A stretch of 64,000 nt of DNA from Phaseolus vulgaris (lineage: Eukaryota > Streptophyta > Magnoliopsida > Fabales > Fabaceae), in NCBI RefSeq assembly GCF_000499845.2, contig NC_023753.2, forward strand, positions 13,483,181 to 13,547,180, written 5' to 3'. The notes under the pieces are model-generated. The model had not been told where the DNA came from and ran no database searches. It worked only from the letters and a program-made list of their open reading frames with translations. Shown here one piece after another: positions 63,020 through 64,000 of the stretch. The position numbers were made by a program, and so were the translations under genes. Numbering within the stretch: the first letter of the stretch is position 1; each line of letters opens with the position of its first letter.

Positions 63020-63399
63020 GTTCATAAAGTGTATAATATGCTTAAAATATTTTTTTAATGCAATATAAAACCATTAAATAGAAACTAATTTTAGAGACAA
63101 AAAATTTAGTTACTATACTTACTAAATTAGATATTGTTTTAAAAAATTATTGGTATCTAAAGTAGTTTCTATTATTAATAAATATTTATAGACTAATATA
63201 TAAATTGATATCTAATTAGCTACAAACTTTAGAATCTAATAGTTAATTAAATACCAATTTAGAAACTAGTTTATAGTTTTTATTACTTTAGATGCCAATA
63301 TGTTTTTAGTCTATAAGATAGTATATAATTTGGTCGATATAGTACTTCAATATTTTTTTGTCTCTAAATCTAATTTTATGTAACAGTTTTCTAGTAGTG
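63020..63399 (-). mobile_element. CACTA-type transposon end, truncated
   Basis: Very AT-rich. It ends at 63399 with TTTTCTAGTAGTG, i.e. CACTACTAGAAAA on the minus strand, the terminal motif of plant CACTA transposons. Subterminal repeats of the type TTAGATACCAAT/TTTAGAAACTA recur (63150-63330). No left terminus is present; Tat-B appears to have inserted into or replaced it. Confidence 0.65.
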
Positions 63400-63461
63400 A
63401 CGTATAAACTTTTATATGTATATAAAGTTTATAATAAGAATAAATACTTTAAATTGTTATG
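63400..63461. other. AT-rich flank, nothing recognised
   Basis: 62 bp, no feature seen. TTATG before 63462 would be the left half of a target duplication whose partner is outside the window. Confidence 0.4.
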
Positions 63462-64000
63462 TGATCCTGCCTGTTGACCAAGACGTTGGAGCTTGCCTCG
63501 TCAAACTTGGATCGACGTGTGCACCGCTTCAACCTCCGTCCTCCGCCAAGATCCACCTCAAGAACCTACAAAAGAACAGAGCGGCGCCGCTGCGGCCGAT
63601 CGCACTCCAACGCCCAAGTCAGTGACCGAACCACCAAATACTAAGAGCAATAATACTCAAGAACTCTCAAGGAGCCATGCAATGTTCTCTCTCACAGTAT
63701 GCTCTAGAACTCGCAAGCGTAAAGAAGACAATCTGAACGCGCGTACCTCAAAAGTTCGTTGGGGAACCCTTAAATACCTGGTCACTTTCTCTCTCCTGGC
63801 AGTTACAGACCTGGACACGTGGCTCGCATCCAGCTGTACACGTGCCATCATCTGGAACCTCCTTGACTTGGGCGCTGCTTCTGACTCTCCTTTGGCTAAG
63901 TTATTTATGCATGATACTGCTCAGTGCATAGCTAACTTGGAGCGCGATCTCTACTGTAATTGGCGAGTTAGGGTGCCTTCGTACACCTTCCCTGTGGTCT
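63462..64000 (-). repeat. T-family LTR, cut by window edge
   Basis: Begins TGATCCTGCCTGTTGACC and aligns with 11782-12320 of solo LTR T with few differences. Whether it is a solo LTR or the end of a whole element cannot be seen. Confidence 0.88.

Overview
The window is plant nuclear DNA made almost entirely of nested LTR retrotransposons. No host gene, rRNA, tRNA or CRISPR array is visible. LTRs run TG...CA with 5-bp target duplications, primer sites match plant tRNAs, and a CACTA-type terminus is present. The style of the copia LTRs, packed with the near-palindrome AAACAAYCGRTTGTTT, and the heterochromatin-like nesting recall the Phaseoleae legumes (Phaseolus/Vigna). That taxonomic guess is from memory, not from a search.

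Two groups dominate. (1) Ty3/gypsy elements of the Tat type (dual RNase H, no chromodomain, extra gene on the opposite strand before the 3' LTR): Tat-A (+, 1-18226, old, broken), Tat-M (+, 36240-49901, young, both LTRs, TSD TATGT) and Tat-B (-, 56739-63019, truncated). (2) Ty1/copia elements of the SIRE/Sirevirus type: Cop1 (-, 1474-8839), Cop2 (-, about 18298-35108), Cop3 (+, 27333-34392, TSD TTTTC), Cop4 (+, 50242-56738) and a Cop5 gag fragment (-, 35109-50241, split by Tat-M). Solo LTRs of four further families sit inside these: U (4821-5934, TSD GGTCC), T (11782-12597, TSD GGGTT; a second copy runs off the right edge), V (20609-21701, TSD CATTT) and S (32197-33204, TSD GTTTC; 60261-61307; a partial copy at about 25040-25901; and a 17-bp footprint at 658-674). 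A CACTA remnant lies at 63020-63399.

Layout: Tat-A runs from the left edge and is interrupted by Cop1 (itself holding solo LTR U) and by solo LTR T. Cop2 follows, holding solo LTR V, a partial S LTR, and Cop3 (itself holding solo LTR S). A Cop5 gag fragment holds Tat-M and is followed by Cop4, whose chimeric 3' LTR abuts a truncated Tat-B holding another S LTR. Then come the CACTA remnant and a T-family LTR.

The most interesting points: (a) Tat-M carries two spliced genes antisense to gag-pol, each with a candidate TATA box about 170 bp upstream; the inner one looks like the relic 3' end of another Tat element. (b) The copia elements form complementary defective types: Cop1 and Cop3 have gag plus a third ORF and no pol, Cop4 has an intact pol but a gag lacking its capsid core, and Cop2 has all three. 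(c) The third ORF has its own TATA box in all three copies. (d) A 17-bp solo-LTR footprint still has its target duplication. Tat-M gag-pol is one open frame apart from three nonsense codons. The only long intact coding regions are Cop1 gag (576 aa) and Cop4 pol (1025 aa).
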